64,000 bases of DNA from Clostridium bornimense (GCF_000577895.1 NZ_HG917869.1:124001-188000); one strand, 5' to 3'; positions 27,052 to 36,465 are shown, numbered from the stretch's first letter. The notes: generated from the sequence alone by a model not told the origin. Made by a program: numbers and translations.

Positions 27052-28704
27052 ATGAATAAAAATAAAATTGCTAGTATTTTTATAGCTACATCGATATTTA
27101 CAACAACAGTTTTAGGAGGATCACAAGCTTTTGCAGCTAGCAACTTGTTTTCAGATAATTTTGAAAAAGGTACAAGTAAGTGGACAACTACAAAAGGTAA
27201 GTGGACTACTTCTTCATATAATGGAAGTAAGGTTTATAAACAAAGTGATAAAACTGTAAATGCAATAAGTAAGGCAGGAGAAGCTTCTTGGACAAATTAT
27301 TCTGTGGAATCAGAAATTACTGTAGATTCATTCAATAGCGGTAATAGAGTTATGCTTTGTGGTAGATTTACAGATATAAACAATCACTATGCAGTAGCAA
27401 TAAAGAGTGATAGATTAGAGTTAAGAAAAAGAGTAAATGGAGTAACAACAACTTTAAAGACTGTAAGTATGAAGTTTGAGACAAAGAAAACTTATAAAAT
27501 AAAGTTAGAATTGAATGGTAAAACAATAAAGGCTTATGTAAATGGTTCGGTAAAGGCAACTGCTACAGATAGTGCTATTAGTAAAGGTGCTATATCTGTA
27601 TTTACTGCAAAGACAGCTGCTAAATATGATAATGTAGTTGTAAAGTCTATTGATGGTTCAACATCAACAGATTCATCAAATGATACAACATCAAATGGAT
27701 CTAATTCAAGTGATTCAACATCAAATGGTTCATCAAATAGTTCAACATCAACAGGTCAATATGGTAATGGTACAGGTGCTACAGCCAATGGTACTACAAT
27801 AACAGTAACATCATCAGGTACGACACTTGAAAAAGCAATTTCTCAAGCAAAATCAGGAGATACTATATTAATAAAAGGTACTGTTAAGTCTGGATCAGTA
27901 AAATTAAAAGGTGATAATATCACAATAAAAGGAGAAAGTGGTGCAAAAATTGATTTCTCTAGCACATCTTCTGGAGGAAGAGGTATCACAATAACAGGTA
28001 AAAATAATACTATACAAGATCTTGAAATATATAATGCTAAAGATAATGCTATATATGTAGATGGTGGAAGCTATAATAGATTTGAAAATTTAGACATCCA
28101 TGACAATGCAGATACTGGATTACAAATTTCAAATGGTGGAGCAAACAATTATATGTACAATTGTTACTCTCATCATAATTATGATTCAAAGGGAGAAAAT
28201 CCAGATGGATTTGCAGTAAAGCTTCATTCTGGTGAAGGAAATGTTTTTGAAAAATGTAAAGCAGAATATAATGTAGATGATGGTTGGGATTTCTATGCTG
28301 CACATGGTGCAGTAACATTAGTAGATTGTGAAGCAAACTACAATGGTGAAGTAAATGGTGTAACTGGTGATGGTAATGGATTTAAGCTTGGTGGCGTAGA
28401 TAATAAAGAATCAGGTAAAGCTGCTCATTTAGATCCACTAAATCACTTATTAATAAATTGTTCTGCAAAAGGAAATAAAAAGAATGGATTTGATAGAAAT
28501 AATCAAAGCGGGGTTGTAACAATGAAAAATTGTGTTGCTGATGGTAATGAAGGTAAAAACTACAACTGGCCATTAAAGGGTAAACCATCAGCATTAGGAT
28601 ATGAAGTTACTTTTGGAAAGGCTATTATAGAAGATTGTACTTCAAAAAATGGAAGCAATAATATAAAGGGAGCAACATTAAAAGGAAATTGTATTGGCTT
28701 CTAA
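27052..28704 (+). CDS. Secreted PL9-type pectate lyase with N-terminal carbohydrate-binding-like domain
   Basis: 550 residues. Signal peptide 1-29 (ends QAFA). About 30-200 is a jelly-roll domain (LFSDNFEKGTSKW ... ISVFTAKTAAKYDNVVV) like those found as binding modules. About 203-240 is a Ser/Thr/Asn linker. About 245-550 is a right-handed beta-helix with DIHDNADTGLQIS, ENPDGFAVKLHSGEGNVFE and DDGWDFY, the pattern of family 9 pectate lyases. It should cleave polygalacturonate outside the cell. Monocistronic; GGGGGTAAAGG precedes the ATG. Confidence 0.85.
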   Translation: MNKNKIASIFIATSIFTTTVLGGSQAFAASNLFSDNFEKGTSKWTTTKGKWTTSSYNGSKVYKQSDKTVNAISKAGEASWTNYSVESEITVDSFNSGNRVMLCGRFTDINNHYAVAIKSDRLELRKRVNGVTTTLKTVSMKFETKKTYKIKLELNGKTIKAYVNGSVKATATDSAISKGAISVFTAKTAAKYDNVVVKSIDGSTSTDSSNDTTSNGSNSSDSTSNGSSNSSTSTGQYGNGTGATANGTTITVTSSGTTLEKAISQAKSGDTILIKGTVKSGSVKLKGDNITIKGESGAKIDFSSTSSGGRGITITGKNNTIQDLEIYNAKDNAIYVDGGSYNRFENLDIHDNADTGLQISNGGANNYMYNCYSHHNYDSKGENPDGFAVKLHSGEGNVFEKCKAEYNVDDGWDFYAAHGAVTLVDCEANYNGEVNGVTGDGNGFKLGGVDNKESGKAAHLDPLNHLLINCSAKGNKKNGFDRNNQSGVVTMKNCVADGNEGKNYNWPLKGKPSALGYEVTFGKAIIEDCTSKNGSNNIKGATLKGNCIGF

Positions 28705-28705
28705 T

Positions 28706-28745
28706 AAAAATAGGCATTGTAATTGCAATGCCTATTTTTATTTTA
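28706..28745. terminator. Terminator after the pectate lyase gene
   Basis: AAAAATAGGCATTG pairs with CAATGCCTATTTTT across a short loop. It may serve the convergent DUF1275 gene too. Confidence 0.85.
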
Positions 28746-28770
28746 TAGTATTCTTATCATATTAATGCTA

Positions 28771-29460
28771 CTATTGTTGTGATGTTTTCCTAGTTAACAT
28801 TATTATCAAAACTATTAATAGTATTATGCAACAGCTAAAAATAGATTTCTCTTTAAATACTGGTATAAGTATAGTACTAAGAACTGCACCTAAGCAGAAT
28901 GATATAATTATAATAAAGTATAGAATAGATTTTTTTATAAATTCTTTGTCTTTAGTATGTATATAGCTGTGGAAATGTTCACCGGCAGATCGTAAATTAC
29001 CTGTACACATAGTAGTAGCATAAGGCATACCTTGTGTTTTCCTAAAACTATTTACTTGTAGAGAACAGACAAAGGATATTATTATATTTATTAAACCATT
29101 TGGCAGGATTAATGGTAAAAATGCAACAATGGATAAAGTTATGATCTCTATAATAATTACAATATGAGTCCATTCAATTTCTTCATAAAGAGTTGAATGA
29201 TTCTTAATATATTCCGTTATTAAAATGCCTGAAAAGAATGCTAAGATTGGAAATAGACAGTAAAGAGATTTAAAAAAATTTTTTTCTGCTATATTCATTG
29301 CAACAAGAACTAAATTTCCTGTTTGAGCATTAGCAAATACTCCTCCATGAAGAATATATGTATAAGCATCTAAAAAACCACCTACTAAAGCTAATAAAAT
29401 ACCAATCTCTATAGCTTCATCTGCTGGCATATTTTCTGATAGTTCTTTTCTCTTTAACAC
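28771..29460 (-). CDS. YoaK/DUF1275 family membrane protein
   Basis: 229 residues, GTG start behind AAAGGGGGA. Six hydrophobic helices. Family hallmarks are GGFLDAYTYILHGGVFANAQTGNLV near the N-terminus and TTMCTGNLRSAGEH in the middle. The function of DUF1275 is not established; transport is assumed from the topology. Single gene, convergent with the pectate lyase gene. Confidence 0.85.
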   Translation of the reverse strand: MLKRKELSENMPADEAIEIGILLALVGGFLDAYTYILHGGVFANAQTGNLVLVAMNIAEKNFFKSLYCLFPILAFFSGILITEYIKNHSTLYEEIEWTHIVIIIEIITLSIVAFLPLILPNGLINIIISFVCSLQVNSFRKTQGMPYATTMCTGNLRSAGEHFHSYIHTKDKEFIKKSILYFIIIISFCLGAVLSTILIPVFKEKSIFSCCIILLIVLIIMLTRKTSQQ

Positions 29461-29665
29461 ATGAAGTCCCCCTTTTAATAAATAGCCATATATATTAACA
29501 AATTATTGCATGAAACTATAAAAGTGTCAATTATAGAAAATAAATAGAACTTATATATCTTTTTTAATAAAAAACAAACCTGATGTTAGAAATTCAGTGA
29601 GAAATAAGTACATAAGTGATTAATATTACTGATATATGGTAAAGATTAGATATAGAGGTGATTTT

Positions 29666-29827
29666 ATGTTGTCAAAACTATTAATAGTACTTATGTTATT
29701 TTCGGCTGTAACCATTATTTCAATTATAATGTCTATATTTAAAATATATAAAGGGGTAAAAAAAGAGAGGTTAGAAGCAACCATTAGAGAAAAAGAGTTT
29801 ATTGATTCAATAAAAAAAGCAAAATGA
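29666..29827 (+). CDS. 53-residue single-pass membrane protein
   Basis: ATG 29666 with GAGGTGAT six bases upstream; an in-frame start at 29636 lacks a site. One membrane helix (about 3-25), then a lysine/glutamate-rich cytoplasmic tail (KGVKKERLEATIREKEFIDS). A weak hairpin followed by TTTTTT lies at 29841-29870. No family recognised. Confidence 0.6.
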   Translation: MLSKLLIVLMLFSAVTIISIIMSIFKIYKGVKKERLEATIREKEFIDSIKKAK

Positions 29828-29988
29828 ATGTAATAAAACAAAAATAGTGGTCATTGTATGGCCATTTTTTAATGTGATAAGTTAAAAAAATTAAGAAATT
29901 AAGTTTTTTCAACATATAATGTGGAAGTTAATATATAATGGTTATAAAAATTTATATAGGTACTTGGCAGAGAAAAGGGGGAGTTTCG

Positions 29989-30699
29989 ATGAAAGTTAAA
30001 ATAGGGGTAACACCGCTGTTTAAAGCTGATAAAAGAATATGGTGGATGGTGCCAGGATATATGGAAGCTATATTAAAAGTAGGCGGAATTCCTGTTATGA
30101 TTCCCCTTACTGATGATAAAGAGATTTTAGATGAAATTTTTAATGATGTAGATGGATTTCTTTTTACGGGTGGACAAGATATAAATCCACAGTTATACAA
30201 TGAGGAGAAGAAAGAAAAGTGTGGTTATCAATGTGATACTAGAGATAATCAAGAGTGTTATCTTATGAGAAAAGCTCTAGAATTAGATAAACCTTTATTA
30301 GGAATTTGCAGAGGAGTTCAACTTTTAAATGTAGTAACTGGTGGAACTTTGTATCAAGATATAGATACAGAACTCAATAGAGGTATAAAGTTAGTACATA
30401 AACAACAATATCCATATAACAAAGGTACTCATGAAGTAAATATACAAAAAGACACTATACTATATGATGCTTTGGGTGAAGAAAAATTGATAGTAAATAG
30501 TCTTCATCATCAAGGTATAAAAACTATTAGTAATGACGTTGTCGTTAATGCAATAGTAACGGATGGACTTATTGAAGGAATAGAAATTCCAAAAGCTAAA
30601 TTTGCGATGGCAGTGCAATGGCATCCAGAATTTATGTTTTCTGAGGATGAGTTTCAGGAAAAGATTTTTTCGATGCTTATAAAAGCTTGTGCAAGCTAA
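29989..30699 (+). CDS. Gamma-glutamyl-gamma-aminobutyrate hydrolase-like class I amidotransferase
   Basis: 236 residues from ATG 29989 (AAAAGGGGGAG upstream; ATG 29938 lacks a site). Peptidase C26 fold: LGICRGVQLLN carries nucleophile Cys107, and WHPEF gives His212 and Glu214. FTGGQDINPQLY is typical of PuuD-like hydrolases. It should hydrolyse gamma-glutamyl bonds on small amines. No putrescine or other catabolic genes are adjacent, so the substrate is open. Confidence 0.83.
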   Translation: MKVKIGVTPLFKADKRIWWMVPGYMEAILKVGGIPVMIPLTDDKEILDEIFNDVDGFLFTGGQDINPQLYNEEKKEKCGYQCDTRDNQECYLMRKALELDKPLLGICRGVQLLNVVTGGTLYQDIDTELNRGIKLVHKQQYPYNKGTHEVNIQKDTILYDALGEEKLIVNSLHHQGIKTISNDVVVNAIVTDGLIEGIEIPKAKFAMAVQWHPEFMFSEDEFQEKIFSMLIKACAS

Positions 30700-30772
30700 C
30701 GTTATTTAGCTTGTACAAAATTTGATAATTTTGTTTTATATAAAATCAAAATGGAATTGATTCAAATAAATC

Positions 30773-30806
30773 AGGGTTAGAAGTTCATAAAATCACTTCT
30801 AACCCT
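30773..30806. terminator. Bidirectional terminator
   Basis: AGGGTTAGAAGT pairs with ACTTCTAACCCT between convergent genes. Confidence 0.8.
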
Positions 30807-31164
30807 AAGAATTATGTTTTATTAATACTATTTCATTATTGATTTCTTCTATTTTGCCATTGTGTAGGAATCTTTGAGGCTTTTCGTTTGCATATATATC
30901 ATATTGATCTTCTAGTTGGTATTTTAAAATATCTAAAGTTAGAGCAGATAAAATGCCGATATCTTCATTTGCAACTTTAAATCCCATTTTAGCTGTAACA
31001 TTCTCGTTAGTTAATAGTGCTTTTAGTTCAGCTATATAGTCGCAGTAATATATATTATCACTTTCTTTAACTTCATAGATAAAGCCTTGTATATATCCTT
31101 TAAGAATTGTCATAAGTGTATTAAATTCTTTTGAAGTTTTTTGAAAATTTAAATCAACATCCAT
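30805..31164 (-). CDS. Hypothetical protein, 119 residues
   Basis: ATG 31164 is chosen because AAGGTGG lies eight bases upstream; GTG 31176 overlaps that site. A small acidic cytoplasmic protein (DVDLNFQKTSKEFNTLMTIL ... NEIVLIKHNS) without signal peptide or recognised motif. It is conserved-looking in codon use and ends at a shared terminator. Function unknown. Confidence 0.55.
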   Translation of the reverse strand: MDVDLNFQKTSKEFNTLMTILKGYIQGFIYEVKESDNIYYCDYIAELKALLTNENVTAKMGFKVANEDIGILSALTLDILKYQLEDQYDIYANEKPQRFLHNGKIEEINNEIVLIKHNS

Positions 31165-31459
31165 ATCTTTCACCACCTTACCAATATTATACTATATATT
31201 TTTGAATTTTCTAATTATTATGCATATAATTCATAGAAAATTTTAGACTATGACATAAATTTGACACAATTAATTGATATAATGAATGTGTAGTAGTTAA
31301 TAAAAGTTAATTTTTTTCAAATCATTTTCCTTTTTTAAGAAAGAGAATGGCCACATAGGTCATTCTCTTTTGTGTTTATATAGGATAAATTTTGCATAAA
31401 TTAACTGTATAAATATTGATAAAATTATAAAATCATGATATTATCAGTGTATATTTTAA

Positions 31460-31660
31460 GAGAGAGGGGGACAATTTTATGAATGGCTTGGGTTATACAC
31501 CTGTTTGCAGTTGTAGTTCTATTACAAAAAATGGTACTTTATCATATTTACAGGATTACTGCGCCCTTTTTTAAGGTAAGTCATCATAAAAAGGTCCTTT
31601 TTTATATGCAGTAGCTCCTGTAAAGAACATATCTAAATAAAGATATGTTCTTTTTGCGTG
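31460..31660 (+). promoter_or_regulatory. Attenuation-type leader of the MFS gene
   Basis: This region holds a ribosome site, a 31-codon leader peptide (31479-31574), alternative pairing arms and a terminator (AAAGAACATATCT 31622-31634 with AGATATGTTCTTT 31641-31653, then TTGCG). ACAGGATTACTGC (31550-31562), inside the peptide gene, can pair with GCAGTAGCTCCTGT (31608-31621), directly before the terminator. A ribosome stalled on the peptide would cover the first arm and change folding, which is the classic design of antibiotic-induced transcription attenuation. Confidence 0.65.
31479..31574 (+). CDS. 31-residue regulatory leader peptide
   Basis: ATG 31479 with AGAGAGGGGG upstream encodes a peptide starting MNGLGYTPVCSCSSITKNGT and ending QDYCALF. 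The strong start, the cysteine/serine-rich middle and the position of its 3' part within an RNA pairing arm point to a stalling peptide rather than a stand-alone product. The following MFS gene is the evident target. Confidence 0.65.
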   Translation: MNGLGYTPVCSCSSITKNGTLSYLQDYCALF

Positions 31661-31690
31661 TAAAAAATAAAAAAAGACAGGAGTAAGAAA

Positions 31691-32857
31691 ATGAATAATA
31701 AATTAAAAAGAAATGTAAATATTGATTATATATATTGTTTTATAAAAAATTTCGACATATCGAGCGCTATATGGGTGTTATATATGGTTCATAAAGGATT
31801 ACCACTATGGCAAATAGGTATTGTAGAAGGAATATTTCATATAGCAAGTTTCTTATTTGAGGTACCATCTGGAGCTTTAGCAGATTTATTTGGTAGAAAG
31901 AACGTTATAATTGTAGGTCGTTTATGTAGTGCAATATCGGCAGTAATAAATCTAGTGTCTAATAATATCTTGGGATTTTCAATAGGATTTACTATATCTG
32001 CATTAAGTTATAATTTGAATTCAGGTTCTGAAGAGGCTTTAGTTTACGATAGCCTTAAAAAGATTGGGGAAGAAAAGAGTTATCTTAAAGTTAATAGTAG
32101 ATTGAATTTAATTATAGAAATTTCTCAAGGTTTAGCAACTTTTATAGGTGGGATATTAGCAGAATATTCTTATGTATATTGTTACATTACTGTTATTATC
32201 ATATCGTTACTATCAATGATTCCAGCAATGTTATTTAAGGAAGTTCCAATGGACAGGGAAGATAATAATGATAAAGTATCAATAAAGAAACATTTTAAGG
32301 TTTGTTATGACATTATAAAAGATAATAAAGAAATATTAAAAAATTTAATCTATTTTCCAGTTATATTTACTTTTGATACAATAGTGTTTTTTTACGGACA
32401 ACAATATTTTTCAGAATTAGGTCTAAACAAAATTGAGATAAGTATTGTTATGTTATTTAGTGGTATATTTTCTTGTGTTGGTTCTATTACTTGTGAGAAG
32501 GTAATTGCAGTATTTAAAGAAAATACAAAATATGCAATATCAATTTTAATGGGCGTAAGTATAGTAATGATAAGTAGCAAGAATATAGTAATATCGATAA
32601 TATTTTTTGCAATAATGAATTATGCTAATTCAGTGTTATATCCTATACAGTCTGCATCATTAAATAAGTTAATACCATCAGAACAAAGGGCTACTATTAT
32701 TTCAATAGATAGTATGATATTTTCATTTACAATGGTTTGTTTATTTCCAGTGTGTGGATTATTAGGGGATGTGTTTAACTTACATATTACATTTTTTATA
32801 CTGGGTATAATACAAGTAATATTAATAGTATTATTGATAAATAGAAAGAATAAATAA
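31691..32857 (+). CDS. MFS family efflux transporter
   Basis: 388 residues, about 12 membrane helices. The loop 2-3 signature GALADLFGRKNVIIVGR (about 62-78) is the MFS motif A, preceded by FEVPS, as in drug-exporting members. It lies behind an attenuation-type leader with encoded peptide, an arrangement typical of resistance genes induced by ribosome-targeting antibiotics. This suggests a drug exporter; the substrate cannot be named. CAGGAG lies seven bases upstream of the ATG. A TetR-type regulator gene follows after about 60 bp. Confidence 0.82.
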   Translation: MNNKLKRNVNIDYIYCFIKNFDISSAIWVLYMVHKGLPLWQIGIVEGIFHIASFLFEVPSGALADLFGRKNVIIVGRLCSAISAVINLVSNNILGFSIGFTISALSYNLNSGSEEALVYDSLKKIGEEKSYLKVNSRLNLIIEISQGLATFIGGILAEYSYVYCYITVIIISLLSMIPAMLFKEVPMDREDNNDKVSIKKHFKVCYDIIKDNKEILKNLIYFPVIFTFDTIVFFYGQQYFSELGLNKIEISIVMLFSGIFSCVGSITCEKVIAVFKENTKYAISILMGVSIVMISSKNIVISIIFFAIMNYANSVLYPIQSASLNKLIPSEQRATIISIDSMIFSFTMVCLFPVCGLLGDVFNLHITFFILGIIQVILIVLLINRKNK

Positions 32858-32919
32858 AAGTTAATTATTGGTAGTAATTTGATAAAAATATATAATTAGA
32901 TATAGAGGGGTGAGAGTCT

Positions 32920-33486
32920 ATGTCTAATTCATACATAACAGAGAAGGCATTAGCTGATTCGCTTAAGAAACTAATGCTTTTTCGTTCAATTAAGAAGATT
33001 ACAGTAAAGGAAGTTACTGATCAATGTAATATGAATAGAAGAACTTTTTATAATCATTTTAATGATACATATGAATTACTTGGTTGGTTATATGAACATG
33101 AGGTAATAGAGGAGTTAGAACAATATTATAATTTAGAAGGATGGAAAACAGCAGTTAGGCGTGTTTTAAGTTATACATTAGATAATAAGATAATATGCTT
33201 AAATACCTTCAATTCTCTTGGAAGGGAGCATTTAGAGAAGTTTTTATATGATATATTTTGTAATGCTTTTAGAGGAGTTATAGAGGATTTAACTAAAGAA
33301 ATGAATATTGAAAAGGAAGTGAAGGAAGAAGTAGCAAGATTTTTTACAATAGCTATTGTAGGTGAATTTATAATATGGCTAAGAAAAGGACTAAAGGAAG
33401 ATCCGGAATCAATCTTAGATAGAATAGATAGAATGATGAATGGAACACTTTATTGTATTTTATCTAAAAATAATAAAAATTTATAG
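32920..33486 (+). CDS. TetR/AcrR family regulator
   Basis: 188 residues. N-terminal TetR HTH (about 5-50: ALADSLKKLMLFRSIKKITV, MNRRTFYNHFNDTYELLGW); the C-terminal helical domain resembles DhaS-like TetR proteins. GAGGGGTGAGAG precedes the ATG. It sits between the MFS gene and oleate hydratase on the same strand. Control of one or both neighbours is plausible; fatty-acid sensing would fit the oleate hydratase. Confidence 0.82.
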   Translation: MSNSYITEKALADSLKKLMLFRSIKKITVKEVTDQCNMNRRTFYNHFNDTYELLGWLYEHEVIEELEQYYNLEGWKTAVRRVLSYTLDNKIICLNTFNSLGREHLEKFLYDIFCNAFRGVIEDLTKEMNIEKEVKEEVARFFTIAIVGEFIIWLRKGLKEDPESILDRIDRMMNGTLYCILSKNNKNL

Positions 33487-33497
33487 TAAAAAATTTG

Positions 33498-33566
33498 AGA
33501 GAGCAATGGGAAAAGTTACACAGTTAAAGTTATATGTGTAATAATTTCACAGTTGCTCTTTTTTGT
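33498..33566 (+). terminator. Terminator between TetR and oleate hydratase genes
   Basis: GAGAGCAA pairs with TTGCTCTT across a long imperfect stem, followed by TTTTGTTT. Confidence 0.6.
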
Positions 33567-33628
33567 TTATTGTATAAATAAATATGAAAATCTATTATAA
33601 AGCTAAGATGAAATAAGGAGTGATTTTT

Positions 33629-35323
33629 ATGGGAAATTATCAAAAAATAAATCCACTTGCACCTAAAAATATAGAAGAAAGAAAAGCTTATTTAATTGGG
33701 GGAGGAATAGGATCTTTATCTTCAGCGGCATTTTTAATTCGTGATGCTCATATGCCAGGGAAGAATATTCATATACTAGAACAATCTAAGATTTATGGTG
33801 GTTCGATGGACGGAGCGGGAACTGCTGAAGTTGGTTACACAGCTAGGGGTGGAAGAGAGATAGAAGAACATTTTGAGTGTTTTATGGATCTATATAGCTT
33901 TATTCCATCATTAAAAGATAAAAATAGAAGTGTATTAGATGAATTTAGAGAATTAAATATTGAAGAACCAATAGAATCTCATTGTCGTTTAATTCATAAC
34001 AAAGGTGAAAAGGCAGATTTTTCAACATTAGGATTATCAAAAGAAAATGCAATGGAATTAGCAAAACTTCATATAGTTACAGAAGAAACACTAGGAGCAA
34101 CAACTATAGCAGAATACTTTTCAGATTCATTTTTCAAGACAAACTTCTGGTATTTCTGGGCAACAATGTTTGCTTTTGAAAGGTGGCATAGTGTTGTGGA
34201 AGTTAAGAGATATATGGAAAGATTCATGCATCTTATTGGTGGAATGAATAGACTAAAAGGAATTTTGCATACAGAATATAATCAATATGATTCATTGATT
34301 TTGCCATTAATTAAGTGGTTAGAAGAAAAAGGTGTATGCTTTGATGAAGATTGTAATGTAACAGATATAGATTTCAATTTTTCTACTAGTGAAAAAGTAG
34401 CTACAAAAATATATTATGAGGATAACCATGGTAAAAATACTATAGCAGTTAATAGAGATGATTTAGTTTTATTTACTAATGGATCAATGACTCAAAATAC
34501 GACAAGAGGTGATTTAAATCATCCAGCAGTAATTAATCGTTCAGAAGATAAAGGATGCTTTAGCGTATGGGAAAAAATATCTAAAAAATCTGAAGATTTT
34601 GGACATCCAGAAGTATTTTGTAGTGATATAGATAAGACTAAATGGTTATCATTTACTGTTACTTTAAAAGATGATAACATAGTATTTCCATACTTATTAA
34701 ATTTAACTGGTGATAAACCAGGAATGGGAGGTCTCGTAACAATAAAAGATTCTAGCTGGTTTATGAGTTGGGTTGTACCAAAACATCCTCACTTTATTAA
34801 TCAACCGGACAATGTTAAAGTTTTATGGGCATATGCATTAAATTTAGATGTAAAAGGAGATTATGTAGATAAGACAATGTCAGAAGCTACTGGGCGTGAG
34901 ATGTTTGAAGAATTATTGTATCACATGGGTCTAGAAGATAAAATTCCAGAAATTCTTTCTCACACAGTAAATGTAATACCAAGTATGATGCCTTATATAA
35001 CATCACAATTTATGCCACGTGTTAAAGGTGATAGACCGGATGTAATACCAAAAGGAAGTGTTAATTTCGGATTTCTTGGTCAATATGCTGAAGTACCTAA
35101 TGATTGTGTATTTACAGTAGAATATTCAATAAGAACTGCAATGATGGCTGTATATGGTTTAATGAATCTTGGAAAAGAAGTAGATCCAGTATTCCCTAGT
35201 CAATATGATATAAGAGTTTTAACAAATGCTGCTAAGACTTGTTTAGGATTAGATAATGAACCATTAAAAGATATACCTATTGGAAAAATATTAGAGAAAA
35301 CTGAATTATTTAAACTATTATAA
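33629..35323 (+). CDS. ohyA: Oleate hydratase (myosin-cross-reactive antigen family)
   Basis: 564 residues from ATG 33629 (AAGGAGTG upstream; GTG 33620 is part of that site). The FAD-binding AYLIGGGIGSLSSAAFLIRD at about 21-40 and the family blocks GYTARGGREI, FWYFWATMFAFERWHSVVE, NGSMTQNTTRGD and PSMMPYITSQFMPR are all present. Length is typical. It adds water to the cis-9 double bond of unsaturated fatty acids, giving 10-hydroxystearate, probably as a detoxification step at the membrane. The upstream TetR gene is a likely regulator. Confidence 0.93.
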   Translation: MGNYQKINPLAPKNIEERKAYLIGGGIGSLSSAAFLIRDAHMPGKNIHILEQSKIYGGSMDGAGTAEVGYTARGGREIEEHFECFMDLYSFIPSLKDKNRSVLDEFRELNIEEPIESHCRLIHNKGEKADFSTLGLSKENAMELAKLHIVTEETLGATTIAEYFSDSFFKTNFWYFWATMFAFERWHSVVEVKRYMERFMHLIGGMNRLKGILHTEYNQYDSLILPLIKWLEEKGVCFDEDCNVTDIDFNFSTSEKVATKIYYEDNHGKNTIAVNRDDLVLFTNGSMTQNTTRGDLNHPAVINRSEDKGCFSVWEKISKKSEDFGHPEVFCSDIDKTKWLSFTVTLKDDNIVFPYLLNLTGDKPGMGGLVTIKDSSWFMSWVVPKHPHFINQPDNVKVLWAYALNLDVKGDYVDKTMSEATGREMFEELLYHMGLEDKIPEILSHTVNVIPSMMPYITSQFMPRVKGDRPDVIPKGSVNFGFLGQYAEVPNDCVFTVEYSIRTAMMAVYGLMNLGKEVDPVFPSQYDIRVLTNAAKTCLGLDNEPLKDIPIGKILEKTELFKLL

Positions 35324-35638
35324 TTCTCTCTTACAGGGAACTAATGAAAGTTGCACTTTCATATAACTTGATATATTTGTATGGAATGAATATATAGTTA
35401 AAGGTCATATTAGCATCTGTTCTAGTTAAGTAGTGGTAAAGGATTTCATATTTTTTATTTATCACCCTTATTCATACTGACCATCCACAGGACTACAATG
35501 TTTTCACTATAGGGGCAAATTAACATTAATTGTGAATTACATCGATAAACAAAATATAAATTTGTCTATAAATATATAGACAAATTACAATGATTGTCAT
35601 ACAATATAAGTATATTGATGATAGGGGTGATATTGTTT
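35324..35638. repeat. Repeat-filled intergenic region
   Basis: Contains three dispersed-repeat pieces: 35329-35362 (TCTTACAGGG ... AATGAAAGTTGCACTTTCAT), similar to 54832-54868; 35406-35437, a solo left end of the IS1595-like/MITE family; and 35476-35504 (ATCCACAGGACTACAATG), similar to 54930-54950. No ORF with a ribosome site was seen apart from the next gene. Confidence 0.55.
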
Positions 35639-36409
35639 ATGGATAAGAACAATAAAGAAATATTCTGGGATTCTAATATTGAAGAGCTAAAAAGTGGGTA
35701 TAAGCAGTATGAAGAAGAATATAGGTGCATAATTTGTGAAGAAAGCTTTACGAAGGGTAGAATTTACGAAATAGAAAATAATCTATATGATGCTAAAAAA
35801 GCCACAGAAATTCATATAGAAAAAGAACATGGATCCACACTTCAGTATCTTTTAGGAATGAATACAAGTTTTACTGGTATTTCAGAAGTTCAAAGAGAGG
35901 TGCTACTGCTTATGGCAGAAGGTCTTTCAGATAAAGAAATTGCATCAAAGCTAGGGGTATCGCAGTCAACTATAAGAAACCATAGATTTAAGCTTAGGGA
36001 AAAAGAAAAGCAAGGAAGATTATTTTTAGCAATGATGGATATGATATCAAAAGGTTCAAATAGAAAATTAACAAAGCTAGATAAGGAAGAATTATGTGAT
36101 GCTCATAAAACAGCCACTACTATTGATGACAGATATAATATTACTGATAAGGAAAGAGAAGAAGTTATAAAAAATTACTTCACAGAAAATGGGGCTTTAA
36201 AGTCATATCCAGCTAAAGAAAAGAAGAAAGTTATAGTGTTATCACAAATTGTAAAGAATTTTGCTAGTGGTAAAAAGTATTCAGAAAAAGAAATTAATCG
36301 TATTTTAAAAAGGATTCATGAAGATTATGTAACTATTAGAAGAGCAATGATAGAATATGGATTTTTAGAGCGTTCTAATGATTGTAGCAGTTATTGGGTA
36401 AAAGAATAG
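35639..36409 (+). CDS. LuxR-type HTH protein with C-terminal DUF2087
   Basis: 256 residues from ATG 35639 (AGGGGTGA eight bases upstream; an in-frame TTG at 35594 lacks a site). N-terminal CIICEESF looks like half of a zinc-binding site. About 80-140 is a LuxR/sigma-4 type HTH (EVLLLMAEGLSDKEIASKLG, VSQSTIRNHRFKLRE). The C-terminal 70 residues (LKSYPAKEKKKVIVLSQIV ... DYVTIRRAMIEYGFL) match DUF2087, a putative DNA- or RNA-binding domain. A transcription regulator of unknown target. Confidence 0.8.
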   Translation: MDKNNKEIFWDSNIEELKSGYKQYEEEYRCIICEESFTKGRIYEIENNLYDAKKATEIHIEKEHGSTLQYLLGMNTSFTGISEVQREVLLLMAEGLSDKEIASKLGVSQSTIRNHRFKLREKEKQGRLFLAMMDMISKGSNRKLTKLDKEELCDAHKTATTIDDRYNITDKEREEVIKNYFTENGALKSYPAKEKKKVIVLSQIVKNFASGKKYSEKEINRILKRIHEDYVTIRRAMIEYGFLERSNDCSSYWVKE

Positions 36410-36413
36410 ATTT

Positions 36414-36464
36414 GTACGTGACGTAATTTTTAAAAATAAATTTTGAAAGTTACGTCACGTATAT
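36414..36464. terminator. Bidirectional terminator built from TACGTSACGTA arms
   Basis: TACGTGACGTAATTTTT (36415-36431) pairs with AAAGTTACGTCACGTA (36446-36461) with one mismatch, between convergent genes. Its arms match the repeats at 9415 and 10422. Confidence 0.75.
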
Positions 36465-36465
36465 T

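Noticed and set aside
28049-28336. Minus-strand ORF inside the pectate lyase gene
   Set aside because: Histidine/leucine-rich shadow created by the beta-helix codons on the other strand.
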